Shown here: positions 16,350-25,870 of the stretch, one piece after another
How the letters are laid out: each line of letters starts with the position of its first letter
Position numbering within the stretch: the stretch's first letter is position 1
NCBI GenBank assembly: GCA_021828405.1
Contig: JAKARZ010000001.1
Span: 124,001 to 188,000 of the forward strand
Direction: 5' to 3'
Length of the DNA: 64,000 nt
Source of the DNA: Bacillota bacterium
GTDB lineage: Bacteria; Bacillota_E; Sulfobacillia; Sulfobacillales; JAIMBI01
Notes under the pieces: model-generated
What the model was told of the DNA's origin: nothing
The model's input: the letters and a program-made list of their open reading frames with translations, nothing else
Database searches by the model: none
Program-made: the position numbers and the translations under genes

Positions 16350-17062
16350 CGCCAACCTCTGGCTGCCGCCCCCGTGGGTCCCTCGACGGCGCTCCACCGA
16401 ACGCCTTCGGAGCTGGCCAGGCCGGCGCAGGATGCGAAACCCTGCCCCGATGACCTAGCAACGCAGCGGCGGCTGTCTCATGGAAACAACCTAAGCGTTC
16501 AGGGCCCAGCGCACCCAGGCACTGATCCGGGCCGCGGTCTCCGCTCTGTGGCTGGCTCGGGACACGAAGCAGCACTCGGCGAAGGATGGGGTAAGACTGC
16601 ACGGAGACCTGACAGAATCAGGGGAAAAGGAGTTGATCTCACCAGCAGAGGCCGCTGAACGACTTTGCCTGCCTCCCACACTGTGGAACCGGCGGGGCAA
16701 CCTGACGTCGGTCCAGTTGCCACGCGCGACGGCGCTCGCGGAACGCGGATCTGCACAGATAGCCATCCTCCGGTGACGACGCCGGAAGCTTGTCGCTGGT
16801 TGCGTGCCGGGTTCCAGGGCAACCGTTTTGGCCACAGCCAGCTTCTTCCCAGGAGATGCTGGCGGAACCTGGTCGGCACCGCTGAGCGCATGGCGGCCCC
16901 CGAGTGAAGAGCCTCTTCATGTCCGCTGAGTCGGTGGCGCGGCCCTCCGGGACAGTCGGAGCGGTGGGACCTGCCGTGCCTGCGGGCGCGGCACATGTCC
17001 GTTGCGTTGCATCACCCCACCCCCGGATACGATACCCTGGACCGAAAATCCTGCCTGGCGGA
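16350..17062. other. Region without a supported gene
   Basis: The longest frames here have no ribosome site and look like shadows. One plus-strand frame (about 16497-16775) reads plausibly, including ELISPAEAAERLCLPPT, which recalls a helix-turn-helix, but has no clear start and may be a fossil of a mobile-element gene. Confidence 0.4.
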
Positions 17063-17335
17063 TTACTTGGTCGGCGCGTCGGCCTCCGCTTCAGCCAGCC
17101 GCCGCGCGTGGTGGAGCACGTGCGCCAGGTCCCGCGCAATGCTGTAACGCAGGTGCAGGGTGGCACCCAGCTCGCGTGCCGGGATCCCCGCCGTCTGCAT
17201 GGCATGCCGCAGAGGGTCCAAACCCTTCACGGTGTAGCTGTAGGTGTAGGCAACCCTCGAGGCGGGCAGCTTCTTGGCAAACGCCTCGATGGTGTCCGCC
17301 ACGAGCATCATGGCCACCCTCGCTACCAGGACGGA
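17063..17335 (-). pseudogene. C-terminal fragment of an unrecognised, probably mobile-element gene
   Basis: The minus strand ends a frame with well-formed protein sequence: VARVAMMLVADTIEAFAKKL, then YTYSYTVKGLDPLRHAMQ, then LHLRYSIARDLAHVLHHARR. Upstream (toward 17830) the coding sense switches between frames, which suggests several frameshifts. I do not recognise the family; a transposase C-terminus is a guess from the context. Confidence 0.3.
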
Positions 17336-17961
17336 CAATGGGAGCGGCGTCCGCCGCCTCGCAGCCAGGATGTGGCGGATGCTCTGCAACCGTCTGGGGG
17401 CTGGGAGACCCGAGCCGACCGCGGGGAGTCGCGCCCCACGATCGCGGCACTGATGCCAAGGTCTTGCTGTTGCACGACCCCCGTCATCTGGGGGAGACTC
17501 TTCCAAGTCCAGCGCCACGGGTATGCCGGGTCTTCCCGGGTCGTCGGCTCCACCACGGGAGCAACGCCGCCTCAGGCGTCGGGTCCTGGACCATCCGGGC
17601 CAGAGACCCCCCGCCAGGCGGCCTGCCGTCCCGGCGCGGCAGGGGTCCGGATGTTCTCGGTCCGCGAGCCCGCACCGAATCGTCGCCCGAGTCAGCCGGT
17701 CATCCGTCACCCCCGCGATGCCGCTGCGCTCCACCACCTTGCGTCGGCTCGGGGTCTCGCGGGTGATCGCTGCTCGCGTCGGGAGACCACCCATGGATTT
17801 CAGGTCGCCCCGCGTGTTATCCGCCACATGCACACACCCCCTCTGCGCCGTGGCTTCTCGCAGTGTGTTGTCGGTCCTCTGTTTGGCACAGCGGGCGGCG
17901 TCGGCTTTGATGCCCCCGGGGCGTCAATACAGGATTGCCGCGGACGTCGTACACTCTGACC
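17336..17961. other. Decayed stretch upstream of the APC permease
   Basis: This part contains scrambled reading frames that may be the 5' part of the fragment at 17063-17335. Close to the permease, TTGGCA (17883) and TTTGAT, 17 nt apart, could be a promoter. No c-di-AMP riboswitch-like structure was seen, although KimA-type genes often have one. Confidence 0.35.
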
Positions 17962-19818
17962 ATGGATATTGGGCAGTTGCTCCTGGGACGTCCTTTACGG
18001 AAGCGCGACGCTGGCCACGAGGAGATTGGCAGCACCGAGGGATTGGCAGCGCTGTCGCTGGATGCCCTGTCGTCCGTGGCGTATGGCCCGGAAGCCATCG
18101 CGATCGTCCTCATCACGGCCGGGCTCGGGGCCATGCACTACCTGCTACCCATCTCCTTGACTCTCATCGGGCTGTTGCTGCTGCTGGTCCTGTCCTACAG
18201 CCAGGTGATCGAGGCGTACCCGGCGGGCGGTGGGGCGTACGCCGTGTCGCGCGCCAACCTCGGGACAAACGTCAGCCAGGTGGCCGCCGCGGCGCTGGTG
18301 GTGGACTATACCCTCACCGTGGCCATTTCCATCTCCGCCGGGGTCGAAGCGCTGACCTCGGCGTTCCCGGCGGCCCAGCCGTGGGCGCTCACGATATGCC
18401 TCGCGGTGTTGGCCGTGGTGACTCTGATGAATTTGCGGGGGGTGGGCGAGAGCGCCCGGGCCTTCCTGTTGCCCACGCTGGTGTTCATCGTGGGGCTGTT
18501 GGGCTTGATGGCGTGGGGATTCGTGCATCCGATGGCGGTGGCGGTCCACCCGCTACCTGCCGCCAAGCCGGTGCCGCTCTTTTTCCTGTTGACCGCGTTC
18601 GCCGCGGGCTGCACGGCTCTTACGGGCGTGGAGGCCATCGCCAACGGGGTGCCATTGTTTCGTGAACCCCGCCAGTTGCGGGCCAAGCGCACGGAGTGGC
18701 TATTGGGAGGCATTCTGGCGCTGATGCTGTTGGGGCTCGCCGTGTTGACCATCCGATTCTCGGTGGCACCGGGTGGCGCCCAAACGATGCTGAGCAAGGT
18801 GATGGTGGCCGCCGTGGGCCGTTCCTGGGTGTATTACGTGGTGGCCCTGGCCATCACCGTGGTGCTGGCCTTGGCGGCCAACACGTCGTTTGGCGGGCTG
18901 CCGCTGTTGTCGAACATCTTGGCGCGGGATGGCTATCTCCCACACGTGTTTGCCATGCGGGGCGACCGCCTAGTGTTTTCACCTGGGATCTATGTGTTGG
19001 CCGCCGCCGCCGCGCTCTTGCTGATTGCATCCGGAGGCAACACCCAGGCTCTCATCCCCCTGTTTGCCATTGGGGTTTTTACCGGGTTCACGCTGTCCCA
19101 GACGGGGATGGTAATGCACTGGTGGCATGCGCGCCCGCCCCACTGGGCGCTGCGCGCCGGGCTGAATGGCCTCGGCGCACTGGCCACCGGTGTGGCCACC
19201 TTGCTGTTTGTCGTTACGAAATTTACCGAGGGCGCCTGGGTGGTCGTCGTGGTCATCCCGCTGCTGGTCGTGATGTTTCGCGGGATTCACCGCTATTACG
19301 ACCGGGTCAACGCGGTGTTGCTGCCGGGGCACACCCCGGGTCCCGTGGAGGCGCGGCCCCACCCCATGATCGTGGTGCCCATTGCGCCGCGCTTGTCCGA
19401 ACTCACGCGCCGTGCCTTGGATCACGCGCTGTCGCTGAGCGACGACGTGGTAGCGGTGGCCATTCTCTTGGACCCCGAGTCGGACGAGGATCCCACCGAA
19501 GCGTCCTTCCGCCAAGCCTGGACCGATTGGGCCCCGCCGGTTCGCCTAGAAATCATCCGCTCCGAGTATCACTCCTTGATTCGCCCCATTCTCCAGTTCA
19601 TCGACGGGCTGACCCCGAAAGCCCACCAACGCCGCGTGGTGCTGATCCCCGAGGTTGTGCCCGACAGTGCCTACGGGGAGCTTCTGCACAATCAGATTGG
19701 GACCATGTTGGCGTCGGCCCTGCGTCGGCGCACGGACGTGATGATCGCGTTGGTCCCGATGCATATCCATCAAGAATTTGTCCCAGCCACCGCCACGGAA
19801 CCTCGTCCCAGCAATTGA
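17962..19818 (+). CDS. APC-superfamily permease, KimA-like (possible K+ uptake)
   Basis: A 618-residue membrane transporter with about 12 transmembrane helices (to residue ~460) and a C-terminal cytoplasmic domain of ~150 residues. LAALSLDALSSVAYGPEAI near residue 35 and YPAGGGAYAVSRANLG match the KimA/YdaO group, K+/H+ symporters of the APC superfamily in Bacillus. The cytoplasmic tail (HPMIVVPIAPRLSELTRRA) fits the regulatory domain of that group. A TTG nine codons upstream is an alternative start; neither start has a strong ribosome site. The 3' end runs into the remains of an IS21 element. Assignment as K+ rather than amino-acid transport is inference. Confidence 0.8.
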   Translation: MDIGQLLLGRPLRKRDAGHEEIGSTEGLAALSLDALSSVAYGPEAIAIVLITAGLGAMHYLLPISLTLIGLLLLLVLSYSQVIEAYPAGGGAYAVSRANLGTNVSQVAAAALVVDYTLTVAISISAGVEALTSAFPAAQPWALTICLAVLAVVTLMNLRGVGESARAFLLPTLVFIVGLLGLMAWGFVHPMAVAVHPLPAAKPVPLFFLLTAFAAGCTALTGVEAIANGVPLFREPRQLRAKRTEWLLGGILALMLLGLAVLTIRFSVAPGGAQTMLSKVMVAAVGRSWVYYVVALAITVVLALAANTSFGGLPLLSNILARDGYLPHVFAMRGDRLVFSPGIYVLAAAAALLLIASGGNTQALIPLFAIGVFTGFTLSQTGMVMHWWHARPPHWALRAGLNGLGALATGVATLLFVVTKFTEGAWVVVVVIPLLVVMFRGIHRYYDRVNAVLLPGHTPGPVEARPHPMIVVPIAPRLSELTRRALDHALSLSDDVVAVAILLDPESDEDPTEASFRQAWTDWAPPVRLEIIRSEYHSLIRPILQFIDGLTPKAHQRRVVLIPEVVPDSAYGELLHNQIGTMLASALRRRTDVMIALVPMHIHQEFVPATATEPRPSN

Positions 19819-20189
19819 CCCGAAAGCACACAAATTCGCTGGATGGATTCCGAAGGACCCCGACAGCTGGGTGCTGAAAGGGGTTGGTCACGATGCATTG
19901 TCGGATGGTCGCAGCCGCCGAGGGCACTCGGGCTCGGTGGACGGCCTTGAGTGGGGAATACCACGAGCTCTCGCCGCTTGGCGGTGGCCGCAAGGCGTGA
20001 CGGCCGACGACCGGACCCTCGCGGCCGCGCCGCTCGCCCTGGTCGAGCCGACGCCCCGCAGCAACCCGGAATCGCCGTGCCGGTGGACGGGCCCAGCATC
20101 CCGACCGCGATGCGCCGTGCCACTACATCGCGGACCGAACCGCCCCCGCCGCCCACCAACCCGTGATCTCGATGGACGCGAAGCAGAAA

Positions 20190-21284
20190 GCGCTCATGGG
20201 GGGGGGGGTGCAGGTGACGCCAGGGCACGGAATACAGTACCCGGTGGACCTGACACCGCGCATCGGGACCGACGGTGGCCGTCGTCCAGGTGGCAAGTTC
20301 CCACGGCTGGGGCGGAAGCGGGAGGGCCACGGGGTGCTCGTCGGTCTGGAAGTGGACCGCGGGGGAGCGGCCGGTCGTCCCGTGGATCCGGTGCCCCGCC
20401 TCCTCCCGACACCAGCGCGCCGCCGCCTCGTTCATGGCCGCGACGGAGGGCCAGTCTTTGCCGCCCCAGAACGCGTCCCGGATATAGGGCATCGGACGCT
20501 CGACGCGGGGTTTGTCCTTGGGGTGCACAGCGCGGGCCGGGTCCACGAGAAACCCGTAGTGGGCCGCGCATTCCGCGTAGCTCTTGTTCACCTGGGGGTC
20601 ATACCAGTCCGCCTGCGCCACGCCGGTCTTGAGGTTGTCCAGCACCACCCGGTGCGGCACCGCCCCAAAGAAGCTGAACGCGGCGACGTGCGCCTGACAC
20701 CAGGCGGCTGGGTCCATCGTCGGCGTACACCACACGAAGAGGTGCCGGCTGCAGGTCCAGACCATGCTGAAGGCCCAGATTCGGTGCCGCCGCTGGGGCC
20801 GCGGGTCCGTCCAGCGTCCCATGAGGCCCCAGTCCACCTGGACCTCTTCGCCGAGCGGCGGATCCGGCCGCCACATGGTCACGGCCGCCGCCGAGGGTGC
20901 GCCCTCCAGCGTGGCACAGTAGCGGCGGAACGTGCGCAGACTCACCATGCAGCCGGTATCCCGGACCAAGCGGCGCCAGACCGTGGTGACGGTGTTCGTG
21001 GTCAGCCCCGTCACGATCCGGTCGTGGTACGGCGCCAGGCGGGCTTGCGCCGGGTGCTCCGGCACGAGCCGGGGGAACACTTGTCGGTACAGGGCCTGCC
21101 AGTCAGCGAGCGTGACGCCCGGTTGGCCGGGCGTGTAGCCCGCGTCTTGCGCGAGCCGGATGTACTTCCGCACGGTATGGCGGTCGACCCCCAGATTCCG
21201 TTCCAACGCCCGCAAGCTGTCGCCGGCGTGCCAGTGTTGCCAGATCTCCACACAATCGCGCATCGCGAACTCCCTTCGTCCCAT
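20190..21284 (-). pseudogene. istA: IS21-family transposase IstA, 3' end decayed
   Basis: About 365 well-conserved residues of IstA. The N-terminal helix-turn-helix is in SLRALERNLGVDRHTVRKYI. The Mu-type catalytic residues are visible in EVQVDWGLMG, HRVVLDNLKT and KPRVERPMPYIR. The family pattern holds up to QVHRVLYSVPWRH. It then meets a run of about ten C residues on this strand (near 20200) and loses sense, although the frame continues to 19770, overlapping the permease end. No IstB helper ATPase is found downstream. The element is therefore truncated and probably cannot move alone. Confidence 0.8.
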
Positions 21285-21356
21285 CGCGTGACTCCTCTCT
21301 GAATCCCGGAGGACTCGGAGAGGGCTTGGCGGTCCGAAGGAGAGATCCTGGCCGGG

Positions 21357-21434
21357 GGAATTCCGCGGCCAGCGGGTGGGGGAATTACCTGGCCACCTTA
21401 CCCCTTACGGGGTGGAATTACGTGGCCGTCGACA
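21357..21434. repeat. IS21-type terminal repeats (element end at about 21434)
   Basis: Three related repeats of the form GGAATTNCNNGGCCA lie at about 21357-21371, 21381-21395 and 21414-21427. Read inward, the element would begin TGTCGACGGCCACG at 21434, with the TG terminus usual for IS21 elements. Multiple terminal repeats like these are the binding sites of IstA. Confidence 0.7.
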
Positions 21435-21560
21435 ACCAACCCAGTCCACCAGCGTCAGCGGGGTGTCGGTCGCCAGCCCGTACCGGTCTCGAATGGCCTT
21501 TGGCAATGTCACGACACCGCGCTCACGCACCTGAGCGACATACTGGCGCACGTGCCACAT
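21435..21560 (-). pseudogene. AbrB-type antitoxin gene cut by the IS21 element
   Basis: On the minus strand an ATG at 21560 opens MWHVRQYVAQVRERGVVTLP, then KAIRDRYGLATDTPLTLVDW: a normal AbrB/SpoVT N-terminal domain. At 21434 it runs into the IS21 terminal repeats, and the frame ends 10 codons later in IS sequence. The toxin-binding part and any toxin gene are gone from this side. Confidence 0.75.
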
Positions 21561-21674
21561 CCCCTTCGTCTTATCTATCACAGAAAAGCAGAAATGCAGA
21601 CAGCCTGCGTGCCGCATCGGTGAAAGGACCCCCGCGGTGGCCGGAACCCCCACGACGTGTCCAGGAACCCCGGC

Positions 21675-22019
21675 TCATAGAGGGCGCTCCGCCCCCGGCA
21701 ACAGGCGGTCCTCCACCCCCGGAATCGCCAACGGCCGTTGCTTCGCGGGTTGCCCGGGCTTCGGGATATAGACCCGCCGCACCGGCGGCGCGTGGTAGGT
21801 TCGTCGTGTCAGACGGGCCCCCAGGTCCGCCAGGTGGACGTCCAGGTTGTGGCGATAGGCGTTCAGACTCATGCGGTCCGCGCCGGCGGCTCCGTGCTGG
21901 TTCATCTGCCTAAAGGTCTCCACCAGGAATGCTGCCGTGAGGTGATGGGCCAAGGCGGTGAACCGCTCCTGCAGCGCCGCCTGAGCTCTCTTGTTGATGC
22001 GCGCGCGTCCCGTATCCAT
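21675..22019 (-). pseudogene. Group II intron reverse transcriptase, N-terminal fragment
   Basis: A 114-codon frame reads as the start of an LtrA-like intron-encoded reverse transcriptase. It has GAAGADRMSLNAYRHNL, the RT-0/RT-1 region VRRVYIPKPGQPAKQRPLAI, and PGVEDRL. The conserved block then breaks off and the frame ends within the same motif, so only about a fifth of the protein remains. The catalytic YADD part is absent. A second small RT piece is seen at 38.5 kb. Confidence 0.8.
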
Positions 22020-22202
22020 GTCGTGCTCCTCCTCTGTGCGAGGGACCCGTCAAGATTCGCCTGCAGAAACCGTGGACGGCCTTCCCCCGGTACGCGGCTT
22101 TCCCACGCGCTGAGTACTATGCCGTCCTCCGACTCCTCCTGGGGCGTTTCCCGCCGCCCCACTTGTGGCGGCCGCAGCTGCATCGGAGAGGGCGGTCGCC
22201 AC

Positions 22203-22245
22203 ATTGCGTCCGTCGGGCGTCTGGTGCATACTCGGTATATACCAG
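22203..22245 (+). promoter_or_regulatory. Promoter and operator of the VapB gene
   Basis: TTGCGT (22204-22209) and CATACT (22227-22232) are 17 nt apart. Over the -10 box lies a 25-bp inverted repeat: arms CTGGTNNATAC (22221-22231) and GTATNNACCAG (22235-22245) around TCG. It sits 18 bp before the VapB start and is the expected binding site for VapB or VapBC autoregulation. Confidence 0.65.
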
Positions 22246-22262
22246 TGGGCGGGGGCGATTTC

Positions 22263-22496
22263 ATGGAGCGCGGGACACTCTTCCAGTCCGGACGAAGCCA
22301 GGCTGTGCGCCTGCCCAAGCAGTTCCGGTTTGTCGGGTCAGAAGTGTTTGTGAAGCGGGTCGGCAAAGCCGTCGTGCTATTGCCAACGGATGATGCGTGG
22401 GATTCACTAGCACTTTCATTGGATCTGTTTTCTGACGACTATCTCAACGAGCGTCTGCAGCCATCCCAACAGCAAGATCGTGAACATCCGATCTGA
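22263..22496 (+). CDS. vapB: VapB-type antitoxin, intact
   Basis: A 77-residue antitoxin of the AbrB/VapB class: TLFQSGRSQAVRLPKQFRF, then SEVFVKRVGKAVVLLP, and a C-terminal toxin-binding tail with WDSLALSLDLFSDDYL. The frame is unbroken. Its TGA ends at 22496 and the toxin ATG follows directly at 22497. An inverted-repeat operator stands just upstream. Because the toxin gene is broken, this antitoxin may now be a free repressor or protect against related toxins. Confidence 0.85.
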   Translation: MERGTLFQSGRSQAVRLPKQFRFVGSEVFVKRVGKAVVLLPTDDAWDSLALSLDLFSDDYLNERLQPSQQQDREHPI

Positions 22497-22897
22497 ATGA
22501 CGTATATGCTGGATACCAATATCTGCATCTATCTTATCAACCATCGCTCACACGTCTTGCTGAACCGTTTGCGCACATTTCACACAGCTGAGATTGGCGT
22601 CTCCGTGGTCACCGTGGCGGAGTTTTAGTACGGCGTCTCGAAAAGCCGGCAAAAGGAGCGCAATCAGGTGGCTCTCCAGGCATTCTGCCCCTGGACATCG
22701 CGAGTCTCTCGGTAGAGGCCACGTTGGCGTATGGCGAGATCCGAGCCTACTTGGAGAGGCAGGGCCTGCCCATCGGACCCCTTGACACCCTGATTGCCGC
22801 GCATGCTCTTTCCCTTGATGTTTGCCTGGTCACCAATAACATGGGAGAGTTCGCGCGCGTCCCAGGCTTGCGAGTCGAAGATTGGACATCCCACTGA
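22497..22897 (+). pseudogene. vapC: VapC toxin gene inactivated by TAG and frameshift
   Basis: The sequence reads MTYMLDTNICIYLINHRS and VSVVTVAEF, typical of VapC PIN toxins, then meets TAG at 22626-22628 where a residue of the AELxYGV motif is expected; YGVSKSRQKERN follows in frame. At about 22685 a single base appears to be missing (TTCTGCCC where TTCCTGCCC would continue), after which the next frame gives SLSVEATLAYGEIRAYL, PIGPLDTLIAAHAL and FARVPGLRVEDW up to TGA at 22895-22897. Two separate lesions and a preserved remainder show a recently dead toxin. Confidence 0.85.
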
Positions 22898-23156
22898 TCG
22901 ATAGTCTCGCCACACTTCCTATATCTAGTAACATTCCGTATCATTTTATGACATTAACTGCTATCCTCAATGCCCAGGCCTCAGGGGCTCGGGGCGATTC
23001 ACCTGGGTCCGCTCTGATTCCGTAGCGTGTAGGATGGTGGCCGTGCGCCCCGCGCTTCTGGGCGGGGGACTCAAGCGGGACGCTCCTGGCAGCGGCTCAT
23101 TCCCGGTAGGTTGGCACCACTATTCCGATATCCCCACCACCGGGGGCGCGGTCGCT

Positions 23157-23199
23157 ACACTTCCCTTCCGGTGCTCCCGGGCACCGGAAGGGAAGGTGT
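23157..23199. repeat. Long near-perfect hairpin
   Basis: TTCCCTTCCGGTGC and GCACCGGAAGGGAA pair over 14 bp around a 6-nt loop, and ACAC/GTGT extends the stem past a one-base bulge. It lies at the left border of the IS21 fossils; it has no T-run, so it is more likely an element end or recombination structure than a terminator. Confidence 0.6.
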
Positions 23200-23213
23200 C
23201 CCGGCGAGACGGC

Positions 23214-23460
23214 GGAGCCCCCGCACCGCTTCAGCGGGACGGACAGCTCAGCACGCGGGCCATGGGTCGGAACCTCAGGATCCATCCCTCGGCCGTTCCC
23301 GAAATCATGCGCCGGGTCCAGCAGGTGCCGTCCCCTGCCGCTCCCCGCGAGTGGGGACGCCGGGCAGCGCGAGCGGCAGGGGTACCCCGGCCACCACGGC
23401 CGGCCGCGCCGGACTGGCCCACCATCCATGCCGATCTGCGCCGCCACACAGGTATTGTGG
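23214..23460 (+). pseudogene. IS21-type IstA N-terminal remnant
   Basis: The frame contains LQRDGQLSTRAMGRNLRIHP, a degenerate transposase helix-turn-helix, followed by DWPTIHADLRRHTGI, which resembles the DWATIHAELRRHKGV block of one IS21 subgroup. Coding sense is lost afterwards. It differs from the IstA fragment that follows, so two elements seem to be nested or joined here. Confidence 0.5.
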
Positions 23461-23580
23461 CGGCCGGATTGACATTCCCCAGTGGGGCCGCCGACATTTC
23501 CCCAAAACGACCGGTGCGATTTCCTCACAGGACGGCGAATGGCGTCCCGGGGCGTCCACGCCCCAGAAGGAGGGGTCTCA

Positions 23581-24506
23581 TGCGTGCGATGGGGAAGAGT
23601 GAATCCATGGAGATCCGTGACCGCTACCCACAGGGCGTGAGGATCAGCGCCCTGATCCGAGAGACGGGGCCTCACCGGCAGACCATTCGCGCCATCGTCC
23701 GCACCACCGCCCCGCGTTCCGCCGAACCGCCGGCGCCTGCCCGCCGGCCCCCGCTGCTCGCCCTGTACGCAGAGGATATCCGGCAGCGCACCCAGGAGAG
23801 CTGTCGGAATACCGCCGTCCTGTCGGACGAGTTGTGCGCCCGCGGATACCCCGGGCGCCGGACCACGCGGAAGGACTTCGTGGCGCCGCGCTGCCCCCGG
23901 GCCACGCCGGTGCCGGCCGTGCGCTACGAGACGCGGCCCCGACGCCAAGCCCACGGCGGCGGGACGCCGTTGGGCGAAACCGAGGCCCCGGAGGCCACTC
24001 TGCAGAAGCTCTGGCGGTTGGCCTACCCGCGGAGCGACTCCCGCTGTTTGTACCTGGCGTGCGTGCGGCACACCACCCCAGACACGTTGCTGGCAGCCTC
24101 GAGCAGGCCTGCGCCGCCTTTGGCGGGGTGCCGGCGGAACTGCTGTCCGAACACAGGAGCCCCCTGGGGGTGCACCATCCGCGGGGCGGCCCGGTTACCG
24201 GGCACCCGCGGTATCGGGACTTCGCCCGGTTTCACGGGTTTGAGCCCAAAGCGGCCGAAGCGTACCGCGCCCAAACCCAAGGCAAAATCGAGCGCCCGAT
24301 TCGCTATGTGCGGGGCCACGTCGGGCCGCGGCTGCGGACCGTGGAAGATCTGGCGGACCGGTATTGCCAGGCCGGCCCCGGGGTGGCGACCGTCGCCGAT
24401 GCTCGCCGGCACCAGACCCCGGGGACCACCCCCGCGGCGCGCCGGGCGGCGGACGTGGCCCCACGTGGAGCAGCGCTCCCTAGCCCCCTGCGCGGCAGGG
24501 GTGGAA
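23581..24506 (+). pseudogene. istA: IS21-family IstA, frameshifted
   Basis: The first frame gives MEIRDRYPQGVRISALIRET, TAVLSDELCARGYPGRRTT and VRYETRPRRQAHGGG, degenerate versions of the IS21 helix-turn-helix, zinc-like and catalytic-start blocks; the VDWG motif itself is lost. From about 24090 sense moves to another frame: CAAFGGVPAELL, HPRYRDFARFHGFEPKA and GKIERPIRYVRG (the third catalytic glutamate region). At least one frameshift and several substitutions make it inactive. Confidence 0.75.
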
Positions 24507-24600
24507 TGAGCGCGCCGGTGCTGGCGGATCTGTGCGCCCGCCTGGACCTCGGTGACGTGAGGCGTCTCGCCGCGAGCCGGGCGCACCAGGCAGCGGCCAC
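24507..24600 (+). pseudogene. istB: IstB N-terminal remnant
   Basis: Directly after the IstA remnant, an ATG opens MSAPVLADLCARLDLGDVRR, the usual start of the IS21 helper ATPase IstB. It decays within 30 codons and abuts a broken MFS gene on the other strand. The ATP-binding motif is absent. Confidence 0.6.
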
Positions 24601-25420
24601 GCAACACCTCGTCAAGAGCCGCGTCTGGGCGGCAACCGTCAGGGGGCCGACGAAACCGCCGACGAACGCCCCCCAGGGGTACAGCCACGCCGAGGGTCCT
24701 ACCGCCGCCGGCCAGCTCACGTGCAGCAGCGACGGCACCGCCACCATCCGCGCGCCCAGCGCCAGCGTCACTCACGTCAACAGGCCCAGGCCGCCCAATA
24801 TGCGCACTGCCGCCGCGGTAAGGAGCGGCCCGGCAGCGCCGCCCAGGCCTTGCGCCGCTTCCAATGCGCCAAACTGGCCGGCGTTTAGGTGCATCGTCAG
24901 CAGCATGAGGGACGGTGCCGTCGCATTCAGCGCGCCCAGCCCAAGCGCAGCAGGCCCAGATATCCAGCGAACCCCACGGGCCGACGGCTCCCACGGACGG
25001 TCTGTATCCCCTCCACCAGCAGGTCGCGGTAGCGGACGCTGGGGTGCGCCCCGGGCGCCACACGCGGGATGGTGGCACCAATACGGCCGACGCGACAAAT
25101 GTAGCGCTGTCCGTCGCAAAGGCGGGCAACGGACCGACGGCCGCCACCAGCACGCCGCCGATGGCCGGCCCGGCCACGGCCACGACCGCCGGTGTGGACT
25201 GGCTGAAGCCTATTGCCGCGGGCAACATCTCGCGTGGCACCACCCTGGTCGCCAGCGTCGCCCGCGCCGGCGAACAATGTCCGACCGAGTCGACGCCGTG
25301 CTGGGGATCTGGGGCAAAATGACGACCGTCATCGCCGAATGGTTCGACAGGCGGCCACGACACGGCCCACCACACCGCCCATCCGTCGCCATGGCCGCGG
25401 GATCCCACGGCGGGGCGTCA
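24600..25420 (-). pseudogene. Broken MFS exporter (EntS-like)
   Basis: Minus-strand sequence in successive frames gives ATRVVPREMLPAAIGFSQST, VAGPAIGGVLVAAVGPLPAF, ATDSATFVASAVL, then ISGPAALGLGALNATAPSLM, HLNAGQFGALEAAQGLGG, and WLYPWGAFVGGFVGPLTVAA. These are consecutive blocks of a drug/siderophore-type MFS exporter, but frame changes occur near 25120 and 24770 and the 3' end stops at the IS21 remnant. The 5' part beyond 25400 is barely recognisable. Confidence 0.7.
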
Positions 25421-25870
25421 CCAGGACCGTCGCGACCTACCGGTGCCCACCGTGCATCGTCTCCCGGTGGTCGTGACGTGGGGCAGCATAGGGGCCCGGC
25501 GACAACCTTGAGGCAGTACCCGCCCCGGGACACGCCCCTCAAGAGATCCGACGAATCCCGGGCTCGACGTGCGGAAGACGACGCCAGGGACTGGGCGGGG
25601 CGCTACAATAATCCCAGAGGCGACGTAGAATGGATGGGACGGGAGCCACTGGCGGCAAGATCCAGGAGTGCGGCTGGCCCCATGCCATTCTGGCGACTTG
25701 TGGCGGCGCTATCCGGAGCGTTCTCTCAGCAATCTCGTTCGCGGTGAGAATGCTGGTGTCGGTGTCCGCGTGGATGATGTTCATGGGAATGGTCCCGGTC
25801 CAGTCCTGAGTGTGCGCAGAAGCCCCGTCAGATTTCCACAGGGAGGTTGGCGCGCGGGGAGGGATCAGGA
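25421..25870. other. Intergenic stretch
   Basis: No supported gene. It probably contains the decayed 5' end of the MFS gene and the promoter of the membrane protein that follows. Confidence 0.4.

Noticed and set aside
16904..17959. 351-codon plus-strand frame
   Set aside because: Low-complexity translation without motifs; it opposes better-formed minus-strand sequence and runs into the permease promoter.
17840..17961. Possible c-di-AMP riboswitch before the KimA-like permease
   Set aside because: No conserved ydaO-type helices or motifs could be traced in this short, decayed stretch.
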